Positions 47,319-59,300 of a stretch of DNA of 64,000 nt are shown here, piece by piece; position 1 is the first letter of the stretch; each line of letters opens with the position of its first letter. The notes below the pieces were generated by a model. It made no database searches and was not told the origin of the DNA. It saw only the letters and a list, made by a program, of their open reading frames with translations. The stretch comes from Xenosphaeropsis pyriputrescens. Lineage: Eukaryota; Ascomycota; Leotiomycetes; Phacidiales; Phacidiaceae. The stretch spans positions 62,001 through 126,000 of the forward strand of contig JAGKQE010000074.1 of assembly GCA_022609375.1 (NCBI GenBank), in the 5' to 3' direction. Both the position numbers and the translations under genes were made by a program.

Positions 47319-48262
47319 TAGTTGAGGTATTCTAAGCTAGACGTGTATAATGATATCTAATTCAATATATTTAAATATCATCTATTTGTTTGCTTGTTTG
47401 TTTGTTTATTTCATTTAGTCTTTCATTATTCATCTATGTAGAGTATATAAATTCATATGGCCTTTTTACGGACATACCCCATTTAAAGACACGCCCGACT
47501 CATCAATCAACTTCCCATACTGACAATCTTCTGTATATGTATATATCTAACATACCTTGATGTAATAAGGTAACTTGTAAGCCTCACGACTCGTCCTTAA
47601 CTACCCTATTCGTTACCTCATTCGTTACCTCATTCGCTCCCTCTCACCCTTACGTGCCTAGGTATGTATCATGGCATCTCTATATCCATCCATATTCATC
47701 TCCATCCATCTCCATCTCCATACGTACATCAACTGTTGAACTCTAAGTATTTACCCTATCTACCTAGAGAAGAGTAGAGTAGAGTATAATACTTTACCTA
47801 ATCAATTAGTCGTTAATCCTCTTCCCCAATCCTACCTCCTCCACTCTTTTTCTTTACTTGCCTTATACCAACCTACCTACGTATGTACAAGTACTACTTT
47901 CTACTATTCCCTACGAATCAACTCACAAACTCTACTTCTACCTACCCCGGTCTTCTCTTCTCTTCTCTTCTCTAATTCCTTCTCCTCCTCTCCCTCCTCC
48001 TCATCATCAAAACAACAACTCTTGCTACAATCCTTGCTGTCAATTTCGAGAAATGCATCAACTCTCTATTATCCTCACAGTCAATTGATTATCCATCCAT
48101 CCATCCATCCATTCAACCCTTCATCTTTTTACACACTACTACGTACTATCCACACATTCCCCGCCGGTCTTTTTTGCTGTTCGTCGTCCGTTCCGCTCAA
48201 AACCCATCTGTGGATCTCCGCCACTGCATCGAGATAAAGCGAGGGTCGGGTGCCGATCTAAT

Positions 48263-48302
48263 CAGCTGCAACTGCAACTGCAACTGCAACCGCAATTGCA
48301 AC
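48263..48302. repeat. (CTGCAA)n repeat
   Basis: About six copies with two variant units, lying about 100 bp before the sec2 start codon, so probably within its leader or promoter. Confidence 0.8.
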
Positions 48303-48402
48303 TCGCTTTTGTCTGCTGCCCATCTTCTGGAAAACAGTCGCACGCATCTGATCACAAACAAACGCATGCAAACTGCTCCGGGCAGTCCATTGCACTGTCG
48401 AT

Positions 48403-50907
48403 ATGGCTGAGTGAGTCGTCATCCATTTCTAAAACATCCTATCCCATCCACATCATCTCTTCTATCCTTGGGAATGTCTCGTCGCATTGTTTGGTATTGA
48501 TATGATTTTGTGCTTTGTAGCAGCAGTTATCTCATCGCCGCGACTACTTGGAGTCACAGCACCCCAACAACAACGTCCAATCGTCCCTCGGTGCAAGACC
48601 GAATTCGCTCCTTCTCCACCTCTGGTCCTTCGAGATCCCCTCCGACTCCCACTACGCCGACAAAGTCCATCTCAAAATCAAGCTCGTCGAATTCCCTGAG
48701 AACAATGGCTGCCGTGTCGCGATTCCCGGGCCTCCCGACCCCTTCAAGACTCAGTTCCTTCGACGACAATGACGAGATGAATACCATCTCGGACCCACGA
48801 AGCAGAGCGGCGACACCCTCGATAAAGGAATCACCGAGCCCACAACATCCAGACCTCAGCGATGAACTTGCCACTCTGAGCAACAAATTAATCAATGCGA
48901 TAAATCACCAAACAAATCTCGATGATGCCCTCAACGCCGCACGTCATGAGCTCGATACAGCCCGGGAACGCATTCGTCAACTCGAGGCAGAGACTGAGCA
49001 ACACGATATTTTGATATCGCGAGGGATGTTGATCGAGAAATCGGTCGTGGATCAGGAGAAAAATAACTTGCATAAAATATTGGCTGAGGAGCGCAAACAA
49101 AGGGGAGAGGTGGAGAAGGAGAAAAAAAGTATTGAGCAGGAACTCGAGAATCTGACACAGGCACTTTTCGAGGAGGCAAACAAAGTGAGTCTCGAGTTTG
49201 ATTGGACTCTTCAGATCTGTGGCTGACGGCTTGAATTAGATGGTGATTACGGCACGAGAAGAGGCGAGGAAGGAACAGGAAGTGGTTGTTCGAAAAAACG
49301 ATCAACTAAAAGCACAACTCGCAGATACAGAAAGCCTTTTGAAGAATCACCAAGAACAGTTAGCAGAATTGAAACAAGTCTTGGAGCAGCTGAGTATGGA
49401 ACGCGACGACCAGACGGATCCAACAGAGCCATCGACACCTGGTCTTCGCAGCGGCACCTTCGACAGCAAAGACAATCTAGGGGCTTCAGATATGATGGGA
49501 GCTGCGTCGGATATGCCAGAGCCAAGTTATCCAACGTCTTTCACACACCTTGTCCACCCAGTTCTACGAACGGATTTGGTCTCCTTCGAGGATTTCCAGG
49601 CTCTGTTAAAATTGTCGAAAACAGCTTCTGCTCCTCCGAGTCGCGTATCTAGCGGTTCATACGGCGGGCTTGGTCTTGGGCTGGGTCTGAGCGCATACAC
49701 AGGTCTTGGATCGTCAACCCCATCGGTCATCACGTCCGGCGCTGCGCCATCATCTGCTGGCTCTATCAGTGGTATATCCACACCTCTCTCGACACCAACA
49801 ACACCTGCATCTTCAAAGGGGGAGATAGCCGTATCAGCGCCCCTCAAGGAAACAAAATTCTATAAGAGAGCACTAGCTGAGGATATCGAACCATGCTTGC
49901 GTTTGGATACAGCACCAGGTCTCTCTTGGCTTGCAAGGCGATCGGTGCTAAATTCTATGTGCGATGGCTCCCTTGTCGTGGAGCCTATGCCCACATCTAC
50001 GAAGCGTTTCGCGCTCACGTTCTCCTGTGCTCTTTGTGGAGAAGACCGGAAAACAGAAGTCTTTGCCCGCAATCACCGTTTCCGCACCTCTGAAACCGAT
50101 AACGCTCAGAGATACCCGCTTTGCAAATATTGTTTGGGACGAGTCAGAAGTAGCTGCGACTTCTTGGGTTTCTTGCGGATGCTTAAAGATGGCCATTGGA
50201 GAGCAGAGGGCGAAGAGGCGGAAAAAGCAGCTTGGGAGGAGAGTGTCAGGCTCAGAGAACAGATGTTTTGGTGCAGAATAGGTGGCGGTGTGGTTCCTGC
50301 ACACATGGGACATAACCACCACACGCATGTTAATGAGACCAAATCTCCACGGTCGAGTGAGGATCTGGAGAGACTCGAAATGCTGAAGTTAAATGAAGAG
50401 CTTGCTCGTACTGGAGAAATCAAGCCAAAAGACATCACCCCTATCCCAGCTACTGCTGATACGCCCAGACCCGCTACAGCAGGAAACGACACAAAATCCC
50501 ATAAGAGGTCAACCAGTGCCAATAAGAAGGGACTCACTGTACGCACAGATACGGCTACGGGTCTATGGAGTGCGAGTCAAGAAGACGCTGTCGCCCCCAG
50601 TCCTGTGAAGGCTGAGCCTGAAGGACAGTCACCCCAAGATTCCGCAGATAAGACCGAGATCAGTAAGCCAAGTTCCGTTGAGGACATCAGGGATGTTGAA
50701 GAGACAGCGAGGAAATCCGAGGAGACTTTGGCCGCCACCACCGAAGAACCTGAAAAGGAGGACAGCGTTCGTGATCAGCCATCACCTTCCCCTGATGTTG
50801 TCGTCACATCTCCGAGTACCGTGGAAGGAGATTCCAGTACCGTGGAAGAAAAACCAGACAACGCCGAGACAGAAGAAACAGCTCCCATGCCTGGTGCTTT
50901 CGAATAA
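48403..50907 (+). CDS. sec2: Sec2-type Rab guanine nucleotide exchange factor
   Basis: Three exons: 48403-48410, 48521-49184 and 49240-50907, about 779 aa. Sec2 activates the Rab Sec4 on post-Golgi vesicles for polarised exocytosis. The N-terminal 110 residues are Ser/Pro/Thr-rich. The coiled-coil exchange domain runs over about 110-270 (ELATLSNKLINAINHQ through EELENLTQALFEEANKMVI and a long heptad helix). The LTQALFEEANKMV segment is the catalytic core typical of Sec2 and Rabin8. A later region, CALCGED, CKYCLGRVRSSCDFLGFLRM, and EQMFWCRIGGGVVP, resembles the C-terminal module shared with Rabin-type proteins. The tail is acidic and polar. The first coding exon holds only ATGGCTGA; the join is supported by phase and by the lack of another in-frame ATG before the conserved part until deep inside the Ser-rich region. 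Confidence 0.88.
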
Positions 50908-52029
50908 TTAACCCTTCATTTCTCTTCCACTTCTTCATCCTCGACCATTATTCCTAAAAGATTATCCTTTTTAATCCATGTTCTACTTTACTTTTTTCGC
51001 GGGCAAGACGCATTATTCCTTTTTCCTCGGACATTTTTTTTTTTGGGTCTTTCAGCATAGGGCGGATGGGGTACAACATTGGTATGGGTTGTTGAAGCAT
51101 GGAAATGCTTGATTTGTACAGGACTTGGGTGCTTGGTTACGGCGTTACGGATAATGACGGCCTCTAAGCTACGTAATGTTCAATGAAAGATGGGAATGGA
51201 GAGCGCGAGAAGAGAGATTAGATGTGTTTGCGCGCGCAAAACACCTAGATATTTTTTATTGGAGGACATTGAGAGATGCTATCTTGCAATAGCACTACCA
51301 TACTGCATTCTGAGTCTCTAGAGCTTTAAGCGTGCTTTCCCAGTACCAAGTTGCTATTCGTGTGTATCTTATCGTGATTCCTGAGATAAGGCTATGGGTC
51401 GACTACCTAGGTACATACATAAGTAGATATGTACCTAGGCTATCCCCGTTCATGCTCATGGTCTTCCATGGCGCAATTACCCACACGTGGGCCCTTGTAT
51501 TCAATGATTAAACTTTGGCCTATTCTTCACTGAATTCAGACATGTCACAAACCTCATGGCGAGACGAACGCAGTCACTCAGCTTCATATAAAGGTAAGTA
51601 GGTAGGCAAGTTGATAGCTTGCGTGTATGAGTCGTGTTGTGAAGAGAATCGTCGCAATGATTCAAGGCAGAAAAAGAGTGGACGGGTAATCTATCACTCG
51701 GATACTGGCACAGCCAGCGGCACCCGTAATATGGACGTATCCACCAGCAAGATTGCGCTGCGTAGCGCGTATGTAGGAACAATTTCGCAGATCATGAAAC
51801 CAAGTGAATTCTCATCCCAGTGAGTCTGCATCGTGAACCTGACGAAGAAGGCCTGAGCCTTGGTTTCATAACTGCTAGGCCTAGGCGGGCCGAGGCGGCG
51901 AGACCACCTTACCTCCACAGTAGAAGCCAGCGGCTGCACCGTCATCCATACTTTTGTACAAGTTGGGAAGCAAATACATACCTCAACCTTCCATTCAAAT
52001 GTTTCCCCACGATCTGTAACCCGATCACC
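50908..52029. other. Intergenic region with short perfect palindrome
   Basis: 1.1 kb between two plus-strand genes. It contains the sec2 3' end, an inverted repeat at 51406-51439, and the promoter of the SMP-domain gene. No gene recognised. Confidence 0.5.
51406..51439. repeat. Perfect inverted repeat, 12-bp arms
   Basis: CCTAGGTACATA at 51406-51417 and its exact reverse complement TATGTACCTAGG at 51428-51439, separated by 10 bp. The arms contain the CCTAGGTA word seen in many spacers of this window. Confidence 0.9.
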
Positions 52030-55000
52030 ATGATCGACTTCATCTCCTACCTCCTCGTCTATGTGCTCGGCGGACTCACCTTCATTCCCCTCCTCCTCAT
52101 TGCCCTCTTTGCCCACGCCTATTTTACCTTCCCTTTCCGTTCCTCGTCTGACTCCGATGCTCGCAATCTCTTCCGCGACGGCGACGACCGCGATGCCATC
52201 AGATCCGCCCAGCAAAATCTCGGCGAGAAATTCCAGCTGCGCAAGGGGAGCTACGAGGCGGACGTCGCTGCCGGCTACTTCGCCGTCTGTAGAGAATATG
52301 TTCCCGGTGGCGTGAATGGGAAGCCGCCCGAGAGGACCACGCCCACTGGTAACACGACGATTGGTGCGCCTAGTCCCAGTGTGTATCAGAATATCTATCG
52401 GAGTGTGGGCAGCGTGTTTGAGAAGAAAACCGCGAGTCCGATTGACAATAAGGCTGCGCCGAGAAAGGGTGGGAATGTCTTCTATGTTGTTTTGAGGTAT
52501 GGTTAATGCTATGTCGCTTGTGGGGATGGCGGGTGTGAACTTGAAGGCAAATGCTGACTACTGATGACAGACACGGTCATATTCTTTTGTTCGACGACCA
52601 AGACATGATCGAGGTGAGACATGTGATATCTCTGAGCCATCATGATGTTTCAATCTATAGTGGAGGAGAGCATATACCCGAAGGCGAGCTATTCATCAAA
52701 CGAAACGCGCTGTGCCTGTCACGAAAGTTGGATGCTGGAGAGATCACTGCGGATGGCTCGCCAAGTAAACCGTTCTACCTCTTCTCCGAAAACTGCTCTG
52801 AAAAGGAGGATTTTTATTTCGCCCTGCTGAGAAACCAGGAGCGCAAAAGGGCCAAGGATGATCCCCCGATACCGTTGCTCTATAATGTTGGCGATTTGAT
52901 AAGCCTTGTGCAGCGCTTGCATTCTTCCGAGGAGTTTCTGCAGACCAGGTGGATCAACGCTCTCTTTGGACGACTGTTCTTAGCTTTGTATAAGACTTCC
53001 GAAATCGAGAATTTCATAAGAGCCAAGATCACCAAGAAGATCGCAAGGGTAAAGACGCCGTCATTCTTGTCCGGCATTGTTTTGAGACACGTAGATATGG
53101 GTGAAGGAGCACCGTACATCACAAATCCCAGATTAAAGGATTTGACAGTTGACGGCGAGTGTGTTGTCGAGGCAGATATCAAATACATGGGCAACTTTCG
53201 TCTAGAAGTTGCGGCAACAGCAAAGATTGAACTAGGGAGCAGATTCAAGGCGAGAACAGTCGATTTGGTGCTTGCGGTTGTGCTGAAACGCATCGAAGGC
53301 CATTTGCTTGTGCGGATGAAACCCCCACCAAGTAATAGAGTATGGATTTCTTTCGAAACTATGCCCAAAATCGATCTTGATATCTCCCCTATTGTCAGCT
53401 CAAGAGCAATCACATACAATCTCATCTTGCGCCAGATCGAATCCCGTATCAAAGAGGTCATTGCAGAGAGTGTTGTGCTTCCAAATTGGGATGACAGCCC
53501 GTTTCACCACACCGAAAACAAGAAATGGCGTGGCGGTATTTGGGCAGATGAAAACGTCGCAAAACATCCACGGAATCCTGAGGAGGAAATCGCTGAAACG
53601 GGAGAGGTGGATGATTTGCAGAATTTCGAGGGCGAGGTCGACCATGAGAAGAACGAGAAGAACGAGAATGTGGCCCCTGGGGAGAGATCCATGAGTGTAC
53701 CAGCGGTTTCTACTTCAACTACACCCGCATCTTCAACCTTCTCCAGAAAGGCTACCAAGTCCGCTTTCAACCTTGGAATAGGTAAGTCATCAGCCTCGTC
53801 TACGAGTATCGATTCTCGACCTGGTACTTCTGATTCTTCCAAACCAATGCCCAGGCGTGTTGCGTCGTTTGCCAGTGTATCTTCACCGGTTGTTCACACC
53901 GATATTACGAACGCAGACGCTTTCAAGGAATCTCGGCCAATTGATCACAGCGATGCTGCTAGTGCTATGGCTGCGCTTTCGGCACGATCTGATCGTTCTG
54001 CTTCGAACACTCCTGTTATAACTCCTGTGGGATCGCCATCCAAAGCCTCAGTGCTACTGGAGAAGACAAAGAGTGGTAGTTTTTCTTCGATTTCTTCTGA
54101 TCACTCAAAAAGTTCGGAGAAGGGAGTGGGCTCTGATATGACGCCACAACCAACTACTGCATCAGATAACACGTATGGAAAAAGACGCAGCTCTCACCCA
54201 CCAAGCCCTGCCAGCATTAGTACCGATAGTATTAGATCTGACACCGGTCGCTCTTTCGGACAAGATAACCGCCGGGACACTGGCTCTACCTCTTCATCAA
54301 AATCAAATCATGGTCAAGAGAAGAAACTTTCTCTCGCAGCAATGACGAGTGCAGCGGCTCAAGCCAAGAAATGGGGCTTTGATGCTATAAAGAGGCATAC
54401 CGATTCTAGAAGCTCATCTGAAAGCACTGCTGATAAGCTTTCCGAGCCAATGGGTCGAGGAAGACCGTTGCCACCACCAGGTACGCCTCTCCCGCCTCCG
54501 GATCGGAAGACCAAGACCGCTCCCATTCCAGTCCCAATGCCCAAGAGAAAGCCAGTAACCCCGCCATCCCTTCCTCGCCGACCACAAGATCTCGAGACTG
54601 AACTTGAGCCGAGCAACCCCGCACTTCAAGCAGCGCAACGAGCTGCAAAATCTGAGTCTGACCTCAAAAAGAAAGGTCCCGCACCGCCACTTCCCCGTCG
54701 TCGCGCAGCGGAATCAGATGATGCCAAGGAGTCCGCCGGCGAGGGCATGCTTGTCGTCCCCGCACCACCGGACTCGGAACCTGCCTCGCCGCTCGATGAC
54801 TTGAGCCAGCAGGGATACATGCAGCCATGGGTTGATGACGACGTTGACGTTGATCTACCATCGCGTCAGCCTTCCACCTATAGCCACACTGGCGATCCGT
54901 CGGTAAGTACTAGTCCTAGGGCACCGAAGCGTGCTCCGTTGCATAGGAGTATGAGTAGGAGTCCCGAGGACGATGAGGTTGAGGTGGGAAGTTGGACGGC

Positions 55001-55064
55001 TGCGCAGGAGAGGGAGGTTAGGGCGAGGAGCATGATGTTCGATGAGGATTTGGGAAATCATTAG
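52030..55064 (+). CDS. nvj2: SMP-domain lipid-transfer protein (Nvj2/TEX2 type)
   Basis: Two exons: 52030-52496 and 52571-55064, about 986 aa. An endoplasmic reticulum contact-site protein; yeast Nvj2 sits at the nucleus-vacuole junction and can carry ceramide to the Golgi. A membrane helix lies at the very N-terminus (ISYLLVYVLGGLTFIPLLLIALFAHAYF). A PH-like region follows (FYVVLRHGHILLFDDQDMIEVRHVISL, then PFYLFSENCSEKEDFYFAL). The SMP lipid-binding domain spans roughly residues 280-480 (RWINALFGRLFLALYKTSE, FLSGIVLRHVDMGEGAPYI, and SSRAITYNLILRQIESRIKEV). The remaining half is disordered, rich in Ser and Pro, with several PPP and PxxP stretches that could bind SH3 domains. The intron is 74 nt and falls in the PH-like region. 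The ATG at 52030 is chosen because the helix follows at once. Confidence 0.88.
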
Positions 55065-56381
55065 TTGGGTGTGGTTGGGAGGATACGATTTATGCGTTAT
55101 GAGGAGTTTGGGGTGGGTAAATTTTTTGTTCTGCTGTTGGGTGGGTTGTGGATATAGATTACCTGAATGCCATTGTCCCTTTGTAGATATCTGACTGAAT
55201 GATGGTGAGGGTGATGGCGATGTGATCAAGATGAGGAGCGTGAGCTATGTTCTTCATATGACAGCTCTTCTGAGATCAATCTACATAACTAGTATCTGAT
55301 CTTGAGTCATACCTGCTCCCTTCGTTGACCATCACCTCGATTTGAGATATTGTGAAGCTCAACATCTTCCATGATATCAGCTCCACCTGTGCCTCTTTAC
55401 AATCGTATGACCTTGCATTCTCATTACATCAAATTGTGCCTAAGTGTCTCCTGTTGCTCTACATCACAAGCTCTCACTTTGCATGTTCAAAGCATAGAGC
55501 AAAACTTTCAAGAACATCACTCATATCAAGCATCTGTTTCATCCCACTCGCACCTACCAATACAACCTCACACTTCTTTTCCAGAATCGAACCGTTTACA
55601 TCTTCACCGACTCATGGCAAATCGGTTCCTTCACTATATCCAACGCGAAACTGACATGCATAGGATGTCTTGGTCTGATGTGTCAGGTTTAACATCATCG
55701 CAGTAAGTCAACCACTGTCTCCCACCTGTTTTCATCACCACCATCTGTGTTGGTTGGCGCATTGGGCCGCAACACCAATATCGCGACCTGATCTACTCGA
55801 AAGTCTTCTCTGCTCGCAGTATCACCAAACTTCCATACTGCTGCTCGATAAATCTGCTGCCTAGAACTACTATGGTCGATGACAAGAGCCGCCAAAGAGA
55901 AATCTGCAAGTTTATTGGCAGGTTACTGGTAGGATGGCAAAAAGATGCGCGTTCTTCACGCCTACTGAGAGCTTCCACGGTAGAATGTTGATGCGGGCTG
56001 ACGCAACAATTGGCACCATTTCGCTTGCGCCCCCCGGGCCCGACTTTAATTAGAGCTGGGCATTGGGTCCCGCGAGCATGCCGAACTAACCTTACCATCT
56101 CCATTACGCATTTGTCCCTCGAGAACACAACTCCCAAAAACACAAGCGGCTTCTCCACCTGGCCGTTGCGAATTGCTCCTTTTCTACATCTTGTCCTTCT
56201 CATTTTCCATACTTCGAAACCTGCGTCTTGCTCATTCTCCCTACCAGTGTCTCCTTATTGTGCGGCGAGCCCTTTCCTGCGATATCCGATTGTTGGTAGC
56301 CTGGCTACTCCCCTCGTGGGCATAGACTTCGAAGCCAACGCTTTTATTGCGAACACCAGAAGGCACTGAAGAGGATTCAAA
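55065..56381. other. Intergenic region upstream of sla2
   Basis: 1.3 kb. The first part holds the 3' end of the SMP gene; the rest should be the sla2 promoter and leader. Frames such as 55793-56203 (-) resemble no known family. Confidence 0.5.
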
Positions 56382-59300
56382 ATGGCGAACTATGGGAATA
56401 CTTCCAGACATGTGGACCATACAAAGTACGACTCTCCTATAATCCCTGATTCTCCTTTCCTACTGTCGTTGGGATCGCACGACCTCCTATGAAGCTTCTG
56501 CATAATTTCGAAGTCCTATATTATTCTATAAGCTTGAACGGTTATGTCCGGCAACGTGAGGTCCAGTCTGTCGCCTGGGTATGTGCCGCCGGACGACGTC
56601 CTTTCCTGGGCACCAAGGTCGAATGCTCTCCAATCCTGCAGTTACCTCTTCGAGCCTGCGGAGACCAAGCGCACGTTCCTATCGGAACTCATAGGCAAGA
56701 GGCGCGCCCAGGGATCACTAGGCAAAAAGGACACGAGTGTTGCGAAATTGGAAGACAGGAGGGTCGAGCAGCAATGGAAGCACTTGCAGAAGTAGGAGGC
56801 GGGGACAATGGCGAGAACATATCACTGACTTCATCTTTCAACAGGTCCGAGAGCGAGCTTGCGATCAACATAAGAAAGGCCACTAGTATCGAAGAGACTG
56901 CGCCCAAACGAAAACATGTCAGAAGTTGTATTGTGTATACTTGGGATCACAAGAGCTCGCAGAGCTTCTGGGCGGGCATGAAAGTGTGAGTAAAGCTTTG
57001 AGCGAAGTCCACGAGAGATTTTGCGGGAACTGGAAGACAAGAGGCATCTGCTGATGAGCCTGGCGCTATTTAGGCAACCCATTCTTGCTGATGAGGTACA
57101 AACATTCAAGGCGCTCATTACGGTACACAAAGTGATTCAAGAAGGTCATCCTGTCACGATCCGCGAAGGTATTGCCAATCGACAATGGATCGACAGTCTG
57201 AATCGTGGTTTGTCGGGCGAAGGCATGCGAGGATATGGACCGCTCATCAAGGAATATGTTTATTTCCTCCTCTCGAAACTGTCGTTCCATCAGCATCATC
57301 CAGTCTTCAATGGAACATTTGAATACGAAGAATATATCAGTTTGAAAACTACGCATGACCCGAACGAGGGTTACGAGACCATTTCCGATCTCATGCATTT
57401 GCAAGACAAAATCGAGCAATTCCAAAAGTTAATCTTCTCCCATTTCAGGGGCGGTTCCAACAATGAATGCAGAATATCAGCTTTGGTACCCTTGGTCCAG
57501 GAAAGTTATGGAATTTACAAGTTCATCACAAACATGCTGAGAGCTATGCATACATGTAAGTACCGCTGCTCCTAGTCAGAAAAGTGGTTCTAACAAGCTT
57601 ATAGCAACTGGTGACGATGATGCTCTGGAGCCACTCAGAGGCAGATACGATGCACAGCACTACCGTCTTGTCAAGTTCTACTACGAATGCTCGAACTTAC
57701 GATACCTTACCAGCTTGATCACCGTTCCCAAACTTCCTCAAGATCCTCCAAATCTCCTTTCAGAAGATGACTCTGCACCAAAACTTCCAATGCGTCCCAA
57801 GAACGAGATCGAGAGAGCGCCAACGCCCGTCAAGGCTGCTCCTTCGCAGGAGCCGGATGAGATTGGCGAATTCTGGAAGAACGAGCAATCGAGACAGCAG
57901 CAAGAGTACGAAGAGCAGCAGAGAATACTAGCGGAGCAACAGCAACAACAATTGATGGCACAGCAGCAAGCAGCCATGCAAGCACAGCAGGCTTTTGAGG
58001 AGCAACAGAGACAACTAGCCGAGCAGCAACGACGAGAGCAGGAGGCATTGATGTCACAACAGCAGCAATGGCAAACACAGGGTCGATTGGCAGAGTTAGA
58101 GAGAGAAAACTTGAACGCCCGAGCACAGTACGAACGCGACCAGCTTATGTTGCAGCAATATGACCAGAAGCTCAAGGGACTGGAGTCGGAATTGGCGCAA
58201 TTGCAGGCCAACTGGGGACAGCAAATCGGCAGCAAGGACGACCAGATCAAGTCATTGCAAGAGCAAGTTTCTACTTGGAGATCAAAGTATGAGGCGCTTG
58301 CAAAGCTTTATTCTCAGCTTCGACAAGAGCACCTGGACCTTCTTTCAAAGTTCAAGTCTGTACAGTTGAAAGCGGCGTCTGCTCAAGAGGCAATTGACAA
58401 GCGTGAGAAGCTTGAGCGTGAAATCAAGACCAAGAACCTTGAACTTGCAGACATGATCAGAGAGAGAGATCGTGCCTTGCATGATAAGGATCGCCTTTCT
58501 GGTGGAAATAAAGAAGAACTTGAGAAGCTGAAGAGAGAGCTTCGCATGGCACTTGATCGTGCTGACAATGCTGAGCGAAGCAAGGGTAATGAGCTCTCCT
58601 CTATGCTTTCCAAGTACAACCGTGAAATGGCAGATCTTGAAGAAGCTCTTCGCAACAAATCTCGTGCCCTTGAAGAGGTCAGCTCCAAGTACCGTGAGGG
58701 CGATTCTGACCTTGAGCGTCTTGTACGTGACAAGGATGAAGAGCTTGAGATCTTGAAGATGGCCATGGATCAGAGTCTGGTCGAGTTGGAGGAGCTTAGA
58801 ATGAACCAGGGAGAGACTGACAACGCTCTCGATGGTCAAATTGATGCTGTGCTCCTTGCCAGTGTTGGAAAGATTAACGACATTATCGACTCGGTACTTC
58901 AATCAGGTGTGCAACGTGTCGATGATGCCTTGTACGAACTCGACTCTTCTATGCAGGCTGGTAACCAGAATGCTACACCTCCATATGTGCTTTCGCAAAT
59001 TGAGAAGGCCTCGTCCTCTGCAACTGAGTTTGCAACATCCTTCAACAACTTCATTGCCGACGGACCAAACAGTGATAATGCTGAGATCATTAGAACTGTG
59101 AATGTTCTCTCGAGTGCGATCGCTGACGTTCTGTCCAACACCAAAGGTGTATCGCGCCTTGCAACTGATGATAAGAAAGCAGATCAGCTCCTTAGCAATG
59201 CCAGACAATCTGCACTGTCCACTGTCAAATTCTTCCGAAGCTTGCAGTCATTCCGATTGGATGGTATGGACCCTATGCAGAAGACTGACGTTGTCATCAA

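Larger units (their letters stand above)
44184..48402. other. Long spacer rich in simple repeats, no supported gene
   Basis: 4.2 kb between rev3 and sec2. Many microsatellites are visible: GA (44729-44750), CTCACAAA (about 45349-45377), GATGTA then GAAGTG (about 46018-46064), T-rich CTTTTTTT (about 46308-46358), poly-A (about 46411-46424), AAGGTC (46769-46798), GAACAT (about 47061-47090), GGA/GAAGGA (about 47263-47318), TCTCT (about 47951-47974), ATCC (48091-48112) and CTGCAA (about 48263-48302). TACATGTA-type words cluster at 45050-45200. Frames in it are driven by these repeats. The last 500 bp should be the sec2 promoter and leader. Confidence 0.55.
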
